From Mallotus nudiflorus (taxonomy: Eukaryota; Streptophyta; Magnoliopsida; Malpighiales; Euphorbiaceae), in assembly GCA_947683625.1 (NCBI GenBank), contig CANTUR010000049.1:3698501-3762500 (forward strand): a DNA stretch of 64,000 nucleotides, written 5' to 3'. Shown one piece after another: positions 22,006 through 32,480 of the stretch. Under the pieces are notes generated by a model. It saw only the letters and a list, made by a program, of their open reading frames with translations, made no database searches and was not told where the DNA came from. The translations under genes were made by a program, and so were the position numbers. The first letter of the stretch is position 1. Each line of letters begins with the position of its first letter.

Positions 22006-23870
22006 TCAAAGATTTCTATATCTAAAACAAAGGGAGGAGTCCTCCTTATATAGTTGAAGGACTAAAAGAAAATTACAAACAATACCCTCTAGTGGAGGGG
22101 TGAAATAAGAAAAGTAAATGTAATGCTTATCAGGATAAGTATTATTACAAGTTGTGTCTTCATGTGGGTTGACCCACTTTTGTGTAGTCTTTTCCACTAT
22201 TTGTCTTCTTGTCTAGGGGTCTTCATGGAACGTGGAGGGGTGCACCATTTTTCTTTCGCTGTCAGTAAGAGAGTGTCTGCTTACCAGCTGTAGATTGAGT
22301 GTTAGAATTAGTGTCTTTATTTTTATGCTCCTTTTTAAATAGTGTTTCATACACTTTAACAATTATATGGAATTCATTGCTTCCTTTAAGATAGAAGCTA
22401 ATGGAGCTAGATTCCAATAGTTCTTTTATGATATAAACTTTTTCATAATGAGTCCCACCACATAAATCGTAAATGTTTGTCTCAGGACTATTAATGTTAA
22501 AGAAAAAGTTATAAGCTACTGTCCTGGCCTTCCAATGCACCTAGGCCTTGGGCCATAAGTTTTGGGGAAGTTTCCATGAAGTTTCTAGATGGAGATGCTT
22601 TGAAGGAGTGTCTTTGTACCTTGGATGTCCGAGTGTGTGGATAAATGCCATAGAATAACATGATTTCATTTGTCCTGCAATGTCTTTAGAAGGAACTACT
22701 GTTATTTTAACATGGATGGCATTATGAGCTGCAACTTCTAGTAAGGGCAACTCAAGAATTTCTGGCAAGTCTGTAATATTTTATGGATCATGGATCCATA
22801 AGTCTGTCAAGAGTCCATGTTGATAGAATTATAATGGACTTATTTTAATGTTTTTGAATTTTTTACTAAAAGGAAACCTGTCTACCCAAATTCCACAGGA
22901 TCTAAAAAAGTAAACAAGCTAGCAATGATAAGAACTTGTCTTTCTATATAAGTGGTGTTCATTTCTGCAAGAATATCTATTATCACAATGATAAATATAT
23001 CCACAGAAAATGCCATCATTAATTGCATTACTGTCAACAAATTGATCATTATGACATAAGTCTAAAAATTCTTGTAGAATAACAAACTTTGTCCAAGATG
23101 TGTCCATAATGTCTTTGATCCAGGTATTTAAAGAGTAAGGAACATTGTGTTCTATCATTACAGTTTTACTTTTTGTATTGTATGTTGGAACTGTATGTTT
23201 TATAAGTGTCTTAGAATATAATGTTCCTAGTTTAACAAGTGATGAGCTTGTAGATGCAGATGGATCTGTAAGCCTTTTCTTTACTTCAGGAGAAATAAAG
23301 TATGGTGTATTGGGCTAGAGAAAGTCTTGGAGGTCTTTTTGGGCCTCTTTGCAGTCATAAAAGCCTTTAAATTTGGGTGTCTTTAATGTCTTGTCAAATT
23401 TAGATATTTATTTATGGACCTTAATCCTTTCATTGATTTTGGCTCACTTATCATAAATTCCAGCATTTGGGCCGTTATATAGCACATAGTACAAGAATTT
23501 TTTGCCTGAAGGTGTCTGAGATGTCTGGAAATAAAAAACAAGAGCATTAATTACTCTCTTCTTTTTGGAGATTCCCCTTTCTTCTGTAAGGAGATTCCAA
23601 ATGCTGTCTATTATGCAAAGCTGTGGACCGCTACAGTCATTTCTACCTACAAAATTAAAAGTGTGAGTATCTTCAAAAATTGGCAACTCTTGTTGGCCAA
23701 ATTTCATGGTTGCAACAGTTGCATTTGTTTTGATATAAATTGTGGGTTTTTTGGAGCCCATGTCTTTTCCAAATGGAAATGTCTGAGTTTTGAGCTCTTG
23801 CTTCAAAACCAAGTCTTTCTTTGGTGTTTGAGGATTTTTCCTCTGAAATATCCTGCAAATAACACATTAA
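22006..23870 (-). pseudogene. EPRV viroplasmin/transactivator-like ORF, right arm
   Basis: Inverted counterpart of 17930-19763. The viroplasmin domain lies at about 23500-23330 (KKFLYYVLYNG, AGIYDK, then TPKFKGFYD). Stops differ from the left arm: the right arm reads Trp (TGG) where the left has TAG at 18681-18683, but has its own stop after GIYDK near 23444. The C-terminal part ends at 22006 over the promoter. Confidence 0.75.
22045..22052 (-). promoter_or_regulatory. TATA box of EPRV pregenomic-RNA promoter, right arm
   Basis: TATATAAG on the minus strand, the mirror of 19717-19724, with the same downstream GGAGGACTCC. It faces left, towards the centre of the palindrome. Confidence 0.65.
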
Positions 23871-24262
23871 AAAATTAGTCTGGGCAAATTTTCTGCAAGA
23901 GTATTTTTCTTGTCATCTATATGTTCGAAAGAAGGCTTAATACCTTTATTTGTGATTAAATTTACAAAATTTAACCATTTATTAGCATTAGTCTTCTTCT
24001 CAGTTTGTTTATTATAAAATTTTACAATTGCATCACAGTCTATCCTTATTGTAAAGGATTTGTCGCATATATATAAATAAAATTTTTTAATTCCATTTAT
24101 AACTGCCAATATTTCAAAGTCTAATGATATAATGCCTTTTTCTTTATAAATACCTGATGAGTATCTAGAAATTTGTTCTTCTATCTTAGGTGAATATTTA
24201 TGAGGTTTTGCATATAATACAGCTCCCCATCCTAATTCAAAACCATCTATTTCTACAATCAT
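23867..24262 (-). pseudogene. EPRV RNase H region, right arm
   Basis: Mirror copy of 17475-17900: IVEIDGFELGWGAVLY at the start and AENLPRL at the end. The arm-to-arm differences are scattered substitutions. It is open throughout, but separated from RT by the shared TAG (24310-24308). Confidence 0.82.
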
Positions 24263-24307
24263 GTAGTCTGTATTTAAAGGAAGTCTGATCAGAGGAATAT
24301 TTTGTAC

Positions 24308-25200
24308 CTATTTTTTAATGTTTTGTATAATTTTAACATCCTCATTATTAAAATGTCTTTGGCCTTTAATAGATTTCTTATTATACAATGGGCCAGTCAA
24401 TTTAGACAAGTCTTTAATGAAATTCCTAGAATAATTTAAAAGTCCTAAAAAGGCCTGAAGTTTTTTAAGTTCCTCAATTTTATCAGGAAATTCTAAAATT
24501 TTCCTAGTAATATGAGGTTGAAGTTTAATTCTTCCTTGTCCTATTTCTGAGCCTAGGAATTCAATGTGTCTTTTATTGAGAACCATTTTCTTTTTGGATA
24601 TTATCATTCCATGGTTTTTAAATATGTTAAATATAGAATGTAAGTGTGCAGTGTGTTCTTTTTCAGTTTTTGAAAAAACTAAAATGTCATCAATATATAC
24701 AATAGTAAATGTACTACATTGTCTAAATGCTTCATCCATCTTTCTTTGAAAAATTTATGGAGCATTTTTTAATCCAAATGGCATTACTAGCCATTCAAAG
24801 TTTCCTTTAGGGAAACTAAAAGTTGTCTAAGGAATACTGTCTTCATGCATCTTAATCTGCCAGAAACCTGATTTTAGATCAAATTTACTAAAGATTTTAA
24901 CATTTTGTATTTTATTAATTAACACGTCTTTGTCTGGAATTTTATACTCGTCTTCTTGTGTGTTGTCATTAAGTCTTTTATAATTGAATACCATCCTAGA
25001 TCGTCCTCTTTTAAGTTCTGATTCTTTTTAGACAATAAAAGCTGGTGATCTATATTTGGATGTACTCTGTCTTATAACTTGTAAGTCTAAGAGTTGTTTA
25101 ATATTCATTTTGCATTCTTCTATCTCCTAAGTATTGAATTTAATATTTCCTGCTTTTATGGTTAAATCAGGATTGATTATGTCTAACTTACATGTTATTT
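24308..25200 (-). pseudogene. EPRV reverse transcriptase region, right arm
   Basis: The catalytic YIDD lies at 24697-24686. The TAG at 24829-24827 is shared with the left arm. Next to the MPFGLK motif the frame is intact here, with a run of 6 A, but a private TAA follows (near 24756). The upstream finger region carries a further Gln/Trp-to-stop change near 25030. Confidence 0.85.
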
Positions 25201-25674
25201 TGTTTTTGTTCTAGTGTCTGGTAGGATTTTCTCCTATAGTCCCTATTTTTTCAAGTCTACTAATTGTGTCATCAAGTTCTGTATGTTGTTCTAAAGCTTT
25301 TCTAGCCTTAGATAAGTCTACTAAGTCAATTAAGTCTATATCCCTAAGTTGTTCATAATTAGGGATAGTTTCTTCGGGGTTTGTCTCTTCTCCTATTAAG
25401 AAACTGTCTAAGTTATCTTTTTTACATTGACCCTTGATTTTGCAAGTACAATTTTCCAGTTTGTCTTCTATGTTTTTTGGAAAATTTGGCAGAGGAAGTG
25501 GTACCTTATAATTCTCACAAGCTGCATGAGCACATACTTTGATATTACAGGGCTAAGTATAGGTTTTCTAACAAAGAAAACATAGTCGTTAGTTGCAAAA
25601 AGTCCACCCATGTCTCCAAATAAAAATGATAATCCTATTATCATCTTAATGTACTGGTGGTTTAAGGTGTCTAC

Positions 25675-26028
25675 CTAAAAATGGCTGACTTTACAATTTT
25701 GTCCGTACTGGCTACAATTATCAGCAAATTTTAGACGTGCATTTATAATGTATTTATGTATACGGAAGGTTGTTCCATAATAATTTTTTCTTTTTCTTCC
25801 TTGTGGATGATGTCTTATAGAATTTTCATCTAAGAATTCTATTATTCTTAAGTCTACGGTGTTTGCGGAAGCTCCTATTTCTATAAGGGCTAGTAAAACC
25901 ATTTCTTTTCCCTTAATGTTTAATATTACTGAAACTTTGAGTTCTATTATAGGTGTTTTATTGCATATAGTTGTTATTTTATGATATACCAGTTTTTCAG
26001 TTTGTGAACTCTGTGTTTCTAAAGCCAT
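25675..26028 (-). pseudogene. EPRV aspartic protease region, right arm
   Basis: Mirror copy of the left protease, about 87% identical in protein over 117 residues. The active-site motif reads ALIEIGAS, so the catalytic Asp has become Glu in addition to the Thr/Ser-to-Ile change seen on the left. An in-frame stop follows KVSHF, where the left arm reads Trp. Confidence 0.78.
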
Positions 26029-26039
26029 TAATGTATGAA

Positions 26040-26340
26040 ATAGAAAGTTTGATGACTCACATGGTTCAGATATTCGTATTCATGTGTTTGGTGAATTGTA
26101 TGGTATTTCCTGTTGTTTTCCATTCTTAAGTTTTTTAATTTCTTCTGAAAGGATGTGATAAGAGTCTTCAAGTACGGCTACTCTATTTTCTACGGTAGAA
26201 AGTCTTTGATTGCTTATACCTATTGGATGTGTATAAGTTGAATCATGTCTAGGAAATGTAGTCTGATAATGTTATTTTAGGCATAATTTGCATATTTTTA
26301 TCATGCATTTTATGCATCTAGCCCTAATAGTTATATGTGG
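26040..26340 (-). pseudogene. EPRV zinc-motif segment, truncated, right arm
   Basis: This keeps the second half of the cysteine motif (CIKC, four residues, CKLC, near 26315-26280) and the coiled-coil region. It is cut at 26340, in the middle of the eleven-residue spacer. Positions that are TAA-TAG on the left read CAA-CAG here; on the other hand there is a private TGA near 26085. Confidence 0.72.
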
Positions 26341-26370
26341 GAAGTCTAGGGGCCAGATAGAAGAATTTAC
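26341..26370. other. Filler sequence at the right viral/copia junction
   Basis: GAAGTCTAGGGGCCAGAT (26341-26358) is an exact 18-bp copy of 20712-20729 in the palindrome centre. It sits between the broken viral zinc-motif region and the copia LTR tip. The break shares GAAGT with the viral sequence (microhomology). Confidence 0.75.
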
Positions 26371-26538
26371 CACTTTGATGATCAATGAGAAGAAATCATT
26401 CCAACACATAAACTCTTGACTTGGTATTAAGGCAAGAGTTCACAAACAATCAAATGACAACTCCTACCTCATCTTTTACCTCCTCGTCTTTTTCTTCTTC
26501 TTTATCATCCATGACTATAACTAATATTGTTCCACCTT
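26371..26538 (+). mobile_element. Copia element 5' end (LTR tip, PBS, gag start), right palindrome arm
   Basis: LTR tip ending CCAACA (26406), PBS TGGTATTAAGG (26422-26432), gag ATG at 26454-26456, then the Ser/Thr-rich gag N-terminus up to about 26538, where plastid-like DNA interrupts it. The gag resumes at about 27659. Only 36 bp of the 5' LTR remain, because viral sequence has replaced the rest. Confidence 0.88.
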
Positions 26539-26849
26539 ATTATAGGTAATAGGTGGTGGGTATTAAAAGCTTATCTTTTGCTTTATTTATGATATGTTTA
26601 TGATGGAATCTTATTTTTCATTATTTTTCAATTAGAATAAGTCTAAATATAAATAGAAAAGGGATTTGTTATATTGTATCAAATTCGTATCGAGAAAAGA
26701 AATATTTCTTTTCTCCTAAAATAAAAAAATTATTTATTATTTTTTGTAAAATCGCGTCTATTAATATTAATAAGTTTCTATTCCAACATGGAATGAAAGG
26801 GACAATATACAGGATGGGTAGAAGAAGTTGTGATACTGGGACCGACCCA

Positions 26850-27068
26850 TGGTTCAAAAATGCTAAATCTCGTCTCAATCATCATTTGTCAGGGCTATTC
26901 AGAGTAAGCTCTTTAGCTTGGACAGGACATTTAGTCCATGTCGCTATTCCTGGCGCTAGGGGGGAATACATTTGATGGAATAATCTCTTAGATGTATTAC
27001 CACATCCCCAAGGATTAAGTCCACTTTTTACAGGTCAGTGGAACCTTTATGCTCAAAATCCCGATTCA
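26850..27068 (+). pseudogene. psaB: psaB fragment (plastid photosystem I P700 apoprotein A2)
   Basis: Translation gives LNHHLSGLF, SSLAWTGHLVHVAIPGARGE, then LDVLPHPQGL and LFTGQWNLYAQNPDS, a near-identical match to an internal part of PsaB (roughly residues 170-245 by memory). A stop replaces Arg after GEYI. Only about 73 codons are present, with no start or end, so it is a non-functional nuclear copy. Confidence 0.88.
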
Positions 27069-27655
27069 TAAAAAAAATAATGCATAAAATAAATACAATA
27101 AGAGATAAGAAGAGATGCGACCACTTCCTACATATTTTATACCCTCCCTACAAAAAAACTGGTAACACCGACTCCATTGGTAATTCCATCAACTATTCGT
27201 TTATCAAAAAAATGAATTAATTCCACTAATTTTCTTATACCTCCAATAAAATATAGTCTATAAAAAGTATCTATGTAACCTCGGCTATAGGACTAATTAT
27301 ATATGACATATATTATTTTTTCCAAAATCGAGCCTTTTTTGGTGAACGAATTTAAAAAATTCAAATTTTGTAACGACGAATAAGCAGGCTTATATAAAGA
27401 AGATGCTATAAATATTCTGAAAAAGGCTATACTGACTGAAAAAATTGCATTTGTTACAAATTCATACCAATCCACATAATTATTTGAATTTTTATGCAAA
27501 GGGTTTAAAGACGGAGTTAACAGTTTTGACAATATATCTAACTCCATTCCTTCTTGGTTGAAGGGAATTCCTATGGCTCCAATAAACAAAGTAAATAGTA
27601 CCAAGACAAGCATAGGAAAAAACATAGTATTATCCGATTTATGGGGATAAGAAAA
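27069..27655 (-). pseudogene. ndhF: ndhF 3' fragment (plastid NADH dehydrogenase-like subunit 5)
   Basis: On the minus strand: YPHKSDNTMFFPMLVLVLF, GIPFNQEGMELDILSK, DWYEFVTNAIFSVSIAFFRI, then after a short indel a YSRGYIDTFY-like stretch and HFFDKRIVDGITNGVGVTSF. This is the C-terminal third of plastid NdhF. Stops and a small frameshift or deletion near 27290-27330 show it is not functional. The gene end is missing at the psaB junction. Confidence 0.9.
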
Positions 27656-27658
27656 AAC

Positions 27659-28585
27659 CCTTTCCCTCACTTATTTCCTCTACCACACCTACACAAATTC
27701 AACAAACCTTCTCCATTAAACTTACATCCAAGAATTATATCCTTTAGAAACTTCAATTCACTCCTTTTCTCCATTATCATAACCTTCATGGAATCCTTAA
27801 TGGCATTGAACCTCCTCCTCCTAGAGAAATAATTGACTCCTTTACTAGTCAATCATCCATTAATCTAGAATACACAACTTGGTTTCTTAATGACTAACTG
27901 CTTTTCTCTTGACTGTTGTCTTCTATAACTGAAAAGGTTATCCTTAGCTTATTGACCTCCTTCTTCTACTAAGGTTTGCTGTGCTCTAGTAGTGGCATAT
28001 AATGTCATTAGCCATGCTCAAAAGACTTAATTATATATTGGGTTGCACAACCCATCCAATGATAACAAGTTTGTCTCATAATACCTTTATCAACCCAAGG
28101 CCATTGCTGATTCTCTAGCAATAATAGGCCATCTTATCTCATCTTTTGAATTTAATTTTATTGCGTTTCGAAGGCTTAGAGCTTCCTACAATGGCATTAT
28201 TAGTGCCCTGTAATAGTGAGATGAACTAGTCCCATTAAACAAATTACACGATTAGTTAGTTTCCTATAACTATTGCTTAAGTCACAAGAGCCCTTTATTC
28301 TGGTTGCCAACATTGCCTAGCATTAATCCAATTCTGGTTCCAGTATCTATCATTCAACCTTCAACAGTACTCAGGGTCACCAAGCATCTTGTGGTAGCCG
28401 ACAAGGCTTCTCTATAATTGCTTATCAAATTTATAGGTTCCCAAATCACGTCGCTATATAGTGTTGATACCAGTTTGATGCCTCATTCACCTCTCAGTGT
28501 AGACCTTATTCACTTACTCCTTTCTCCAATTTTTTGGACTCTACCAATCGTCGTCAAGCATACTTGACTGAGCTACCATCTTCTT
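27659..28585 (+). pseudogene. Copia element 1: gag remnant
   Basis: The segment resumes the gag with FSIKLTSKNYILWKLQF near 27713-27765, the NY-x-x-W start of the copia gag domain, then GILNGIEPPPP. Frameshifts and stops accumulate from about 27895. Further right only fragments can be read. Confidence 0.75.
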
Positions 28586-29685
28586 TAACCCCAGGGCTTC
28601 TTCCTACTCCACAATATGACTCATCATCCTCTTGGTATCTTGATATTAGTGCTACAATCCATGTTACACTATATCTTTCAACATTTACTATCTATGATGA
28701 ATAAAAAGGTAAGGCTCATTTATTAGTTAGTAATGGCCATGGATTATTGATTTTCAATGTTGGTACCACTACTCTTCCTACTCATTCTAAGTTCTTTAAA
28801 TTAAATAATGTGCTTCATGTTTCTTCAATAGCCAAACCTTTACTATCTGTTAAGAAATTGTGTAGAGATAATAAGTGCTTTTTTTAGTTTTATGATGACC
28901 ACTGTCTTGTCAAAGACAAGGTGAGTGCTTCAAGGAATAACTGAGTTAGCTCTTTACAAGCTTTAAGGTGCAATTTCAAAGCCATAATCTTCACTAGCCG
29001 CAGTATACCTTACAAGTTTAAAAGATACAATGTAAGACTAGATCATCCAAACTTTAATACTATTCGTCATTTATTGAATTCCTTTCATTTATCTTATTCC
29101 AAAATAAAACCAAAAGTAAATAAATATGAAGCATGTTGTCTAGTAGAGCTTCATCAAATTTCTTTGCCATAGACAAACAATTATAGTACTCAACCTTTAC
29201 AACTCATTCACTCTAATGTTTAGAGTCCTACCCCTCTCTTTTTAGTTTTAAGTTGTAAATATTTTGCTATATTTATTTATGATTATATGTTATTTACATG
29301 GCTATGCAAAAGTTAGGTTCCAAATATTTTTTATAAATTCCAAGCCATGGTTAATAAGCAATTTAGTAGCAAAATTAAGGCCTTTAATTCTAATTGGGGT
29401 GGTGAATATCATCCCTTATATACATATTTTCAATACACTAGTATCCAACATCGAATTATTTGTCCACATGTTTCAGATATTGGTCTTACATTATTAGGAC
29501 CTTATGGTCCTCCATTCAAATATTGGGAATTTTCTTTTAAAATTGAAATATTTTATCAGCTACCTACCTCGTCCCTACAAAATAAAATTCCTTACTAGCT
29601 TTTATTCAATAATGTCCTATACTATTCTTTTTTAAGAGTTTTTGGGTGTGATATTTATTCTCTTCTTCGCCCAATTAATAAGCAT
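28586..29685 (+). pseudogene. Copia element 1: protease and integrase remnant, cut by gypsy element 2
   Basis: SSWYLDIGATIHVT near 28628-28670 is the copia protease active site (D-S-G-A in relatives, Ile for Ser here). VLHVSSIAKPLLSVKKLC follows near 28815, then RLDHPNFNTI near 29035 of the GAG-pre-integrase domain. The integrase core follows with FNSNWGGEYH near 29380 and IQHRIICPH near 29450 (the Asp of SD-x-GGEY is Asn). RVFGCDIYSLLRPINKH near 29638-29685 is the end of the integrase core. The frame stops exactly at the 5' LTR of gypsy element 2; about four more codons are readable after its 3' LTR. Confidence 0.8.
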
Positions 29686-30080
29686 TGATACCATCTAATA
29701 TATTCCCGCCTAATTAAGGGCTCCTTATCTCCTGAACAGGGACACTTGGATTAGGAAGAAGGCAGAATCCGTCCAGGATAAGGACTACCCCAAAGAGGAA
29801 TCCTAAGCAAAGAAGGAACACTCTCCTACCAAGATTATGATTCACTATCTTATAAGGAATCCGACTCCTTCCAGGTTTAAGTATTGCTATATATAGAACC
29901 CCATATTCCTCACAAAGGGGCATCTCATTCTCACATATTCTAGCTATTCTATATTCTTCCTACTTATGTTCTCTAACTTAGGTATCAAAGTGTTTGTGGG
30001 GACTCTCCCTACCTCTCACCTTACCTTTTGCTCGTGGATTGTAGGATACCAAGCCCAAGAGTTCCAGAAACCAATTATCA
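29686..30080 (+). repeat. Gypsy element 2 5' LTR
   Basis: Starts TGATACC and ends AATTATCA. A TATA box candidate, TATATATAGAA, lies near 29888-29898. The PBS-like TGGCACAGTCTGTAGG begins at 30083; it is a decayed form of TGGCGCCGTCTGTGGG, which Tat elements carry there. Confidence 0.9.
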
Positions 30081-30162
30081 AGTGGCACAGTCTGTAGGAA
30101 ATCTTGGGAAAAGCAATTCGTTTACCTGTTAAGCTAAAGACATCTTCATTATAACTTCCAGC

Positions 30163-31700
30163 CCACCACCAACCTTGACTCTTGAAATCAGCACCAACCC
30201 TTTTGTACCTATCCCTTCGACCAACCTCTCAAACCCTCTCATAGCAATAGTGCTTCCAACCACTTTTCAACATATCAGAGCTTCATTCGGACATACACCT
30301 CCACTCCCCAACAATACCTTAAGATACCCGTCCTTGGGCACAAACCTCTCATATTACGCTCCTCTACAACACCATCACTCAATACCTTCCATACCCTTTC
30401 CAAGTTTAACAAAGACACCAGTAATAACCACACTAAATTTAAACACCGTAAACCAAACACTCAGCCTCTACCAAACTAGCAAGGAAGTCATGATAAAAAA
30501 TATCCAAGCACAGATAGCTTTGATGCAACAACAGCTAAATGCTATAATACATAGTGGGTGTTTTGAACCGGCTCAAAATGATGATAACACAACACCTTGG
30601 CAGGCCCCGGGGACAAGCATGGGAAAGGGTAAAGTGCCAGAAGGGGAGTGTAGTTCAATAATTCTAGCTCTTAATGATTTAAAGATAGCTTAGAATGTTG
30701 AAGAGGTAATATACAAAGCTTGAACAAAACCAAGAAAGGAAGAAGAATGCTTTATGGACAATAGAACTCCATTTGTCAGAAGAATAATTCAAACGGAGAT
30801 CCTATTAAGTTCATAATCCCACTGCTTGATCAATATGATGGGATGGGAGATCCCATCAGCCACATATCAACATTCCAAACAAAGATGCTACTTCAGAATG
30901 TAAATGATGGAATCACGTATAGGGTTTTTCCAAGCACACTCACAAAGAACGCTCAAAAGCGATTTCATCGAGTCCCAGAGAATTTTGTCACTTTTTTTAA
31001 GGATCTGGTATAACAATTTTATATCAAATTCATCACTAATATTCCCCCGGCTAAAAACATCAATGATCTTTGGATGTGCCAGCAAGAAGTTGATGAATCT
31101 TTATGAAGTTATCTTGACAGTTTCAATAAAATAGCCATGCAAATTGAGCATCTTGTTAATGAAGTTACCATTGAAGCTTTGAAAAATGGCACTAGACTCG
31201 GCAAGCTTAAAGACAAAATAATGACCAAAGAACTGAGTACCTTTGCAGAGGCAACGACCATGGTGGTCAAGATGATAAAAATGGACAAGGATAGAAGGAT
31301 GCGATGGGCGGAAGAGAAGACATCGATCAAGGATGAACGATCTAAACATAGATGAGCAAGCTTCCCAAAAACAAATTTTAGAAATCCAGTAGAAAGATTT
31401 GACAGGAAAGCAAACAGATACACACCCCTAAGCACCTCTCGATCCAAAATCCTTATGTGGATCAAGCAGAATGGAGTTAGAATCACCCTATCTAAGAGAA
31501 TATGCCAAAGCCGAAGATCTACCTAAGACAAGGGACAATACTGCTAGTATCACTGGGAATATGGGCATGACATAGAGGGTTACAGAGAGTTGTAGAATGC
31601 CATAGAGAGACTGGTGCAGAGGGGAAAACTCAATAATTTCATAGATACATCAAGAAGAAGCGAAATCTCTGAAAACCAAGAGCATGATAGGCCGAAAGCA
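30163..31700 (+). pseudogene. Gypsy element 2: gag remnant
   Basis: The N-terminal part (30175-30693) is an open, Pro/Thr-rich region ending with a Gln-rich helix (IQAQIALMQQQLNAI). The gag core follows with PLLDQYDGMGDPISHISTFQ near 30823, VFPSTLTKNAQK near 30925 and LDSFNKIAMQIEHL near 31110. A zinc-knuckle-like CQYHWEYGHDIEG stretch is readable near 31540 with a stop in it. Several stops and frameshifts break it. Confidence 0.78.
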
Positions 31701-31729
31701 AAGAGAACCTAGAGGGAGCCGATTGGCAT

Positions 31730-32480
31730 AATCAACATGATCATCGAGGGAGAAAACACTGAGAAAAGATTAAAATGGAGTAGAGGAGAAAAGCCAGTAT
31801 CCAAAAGAAGCGATATTGTGTTCAATTCGAAAGATGATTCACATGTTCACCACCCCTATTGTGATGCCCTGGTAATAATTGCATGCATAGATAAGTATTT
31901 AGTAAAAAGGTTATTAGTGGACAATGGAAGTGCTATCAACGCATTATCTTGGAATAGGTACAAGGCAATGGGCGGCTCTATCACCAACCTGAAGGCCATC
32001 TAGAACCCCATCATGAGTTTCTATGGAGGAACTGTACAACCAATGGGAATTGTCAAACTGAGCCTAGAATTTGGAAATCAAGATGATGAAGAAACAAAAG
32101 TCATCCAAACAATATTCAACATGATGGATATACCACTGGCTTATAATGAGATTATAGGACAACTGGTACTCTATGAAGCAGATGCAGTCACCAATATCTA
32201 GTGCTTAACTATGAAAGTTTTAGTCAAGAATGGCACCCTCACCATTCAGGGAGATCAGCATATGGCTAGACAGTGTTACCAGATGGCCATGAAGCCTCAG
32301 GCGGAGGCTTTTCCTTTAGAAGCATGGGAAGTTAAGAAGCAAGGTGCTGATCCACAACCAGTGGAAGACACAAAGACTTTACAAATCACGGAAGGGAAGA
32401 TCGTGAAAATTAGTAATGAACACAACCAGAACATTAGAGAAGAAATAAGGGAAGTCCTTACCATAAACTTGGAGGATTTT
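31730..32480 (+). pseudogene. Gypsy element 2: protease and RT-proximal remnant
   Basis: HHPYCDALVI near 31851 and LLVDNGSAINAL near 31911-31945 form the Tat-type protease active site (VDNGS). SFYGGTVQPMGIVKLSLEFG follows at 32016, where relatives have FGG-x-x-x-P-x-G. Stops occur at 32001-32003 and 32199-32201. The rest up to RT is a variable linker. Confidence 0.78.

Larger units (their letters stand above)
14737..26538. repeat. Large imperfect palindrome: two head-to-head EPRV copies with mirrored copia flanks
   Basis: Left-arm sequence from about 14737 to 20576 reappears reverse-complemented from 26538 to about 20577. Each arm reads, from outside to centre: copia 5' end, viral polyprotein, viroplasmin ORF, pregenomic promoter, leader, central segment. 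Sampled alignments give about 4-6% divergence (for example 7 differences in 186 bp around the RT end, 9 in 165 bp in the copia part). Differences between arms: the left keeps about 0.47 kb of viral sequence (14966-15436) absent on the right. The right keeps about 0.6 kb (20750-21350) absent on the left. The central spacer is about 50 bp (near 20554-20600). Confidence 0.92.
26539..27658. mobile_element. Nuclear plastid DNA insertion (NUPT), chimeric, inside copia gag
   Basis: About 1.12 kb replaces nothing obvious in the copia gag, which reads on from 26538 to 27659. It contains a psaB piece on the plus strand (26850-27068) joined directly to an ndhF 3' piece on the minus strand (27655-27069). 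26539-26849 is AT-rich, may also be plastid, and I cannot assign it. psaB and ndhF are far apart in standard plastid genomes, so the insertion joins separate plastid fragments or derives from a rearranged one. Confidence 0.85.

Noticed and set aside
14966..26340. EPRV considered as potentially active
   Set aside because: Movement protein and most of the coat protein are absent, and both arms have several stops, frameshifts and altered active-site residues.
27069..27655. ndhF considered as a functional gene or as evidence of a plastid genome contig
   Set aside because: It is truncated at both ends, frameshifted, fused to psaB and embedded in copia gag in a nuclear repeat landscape.
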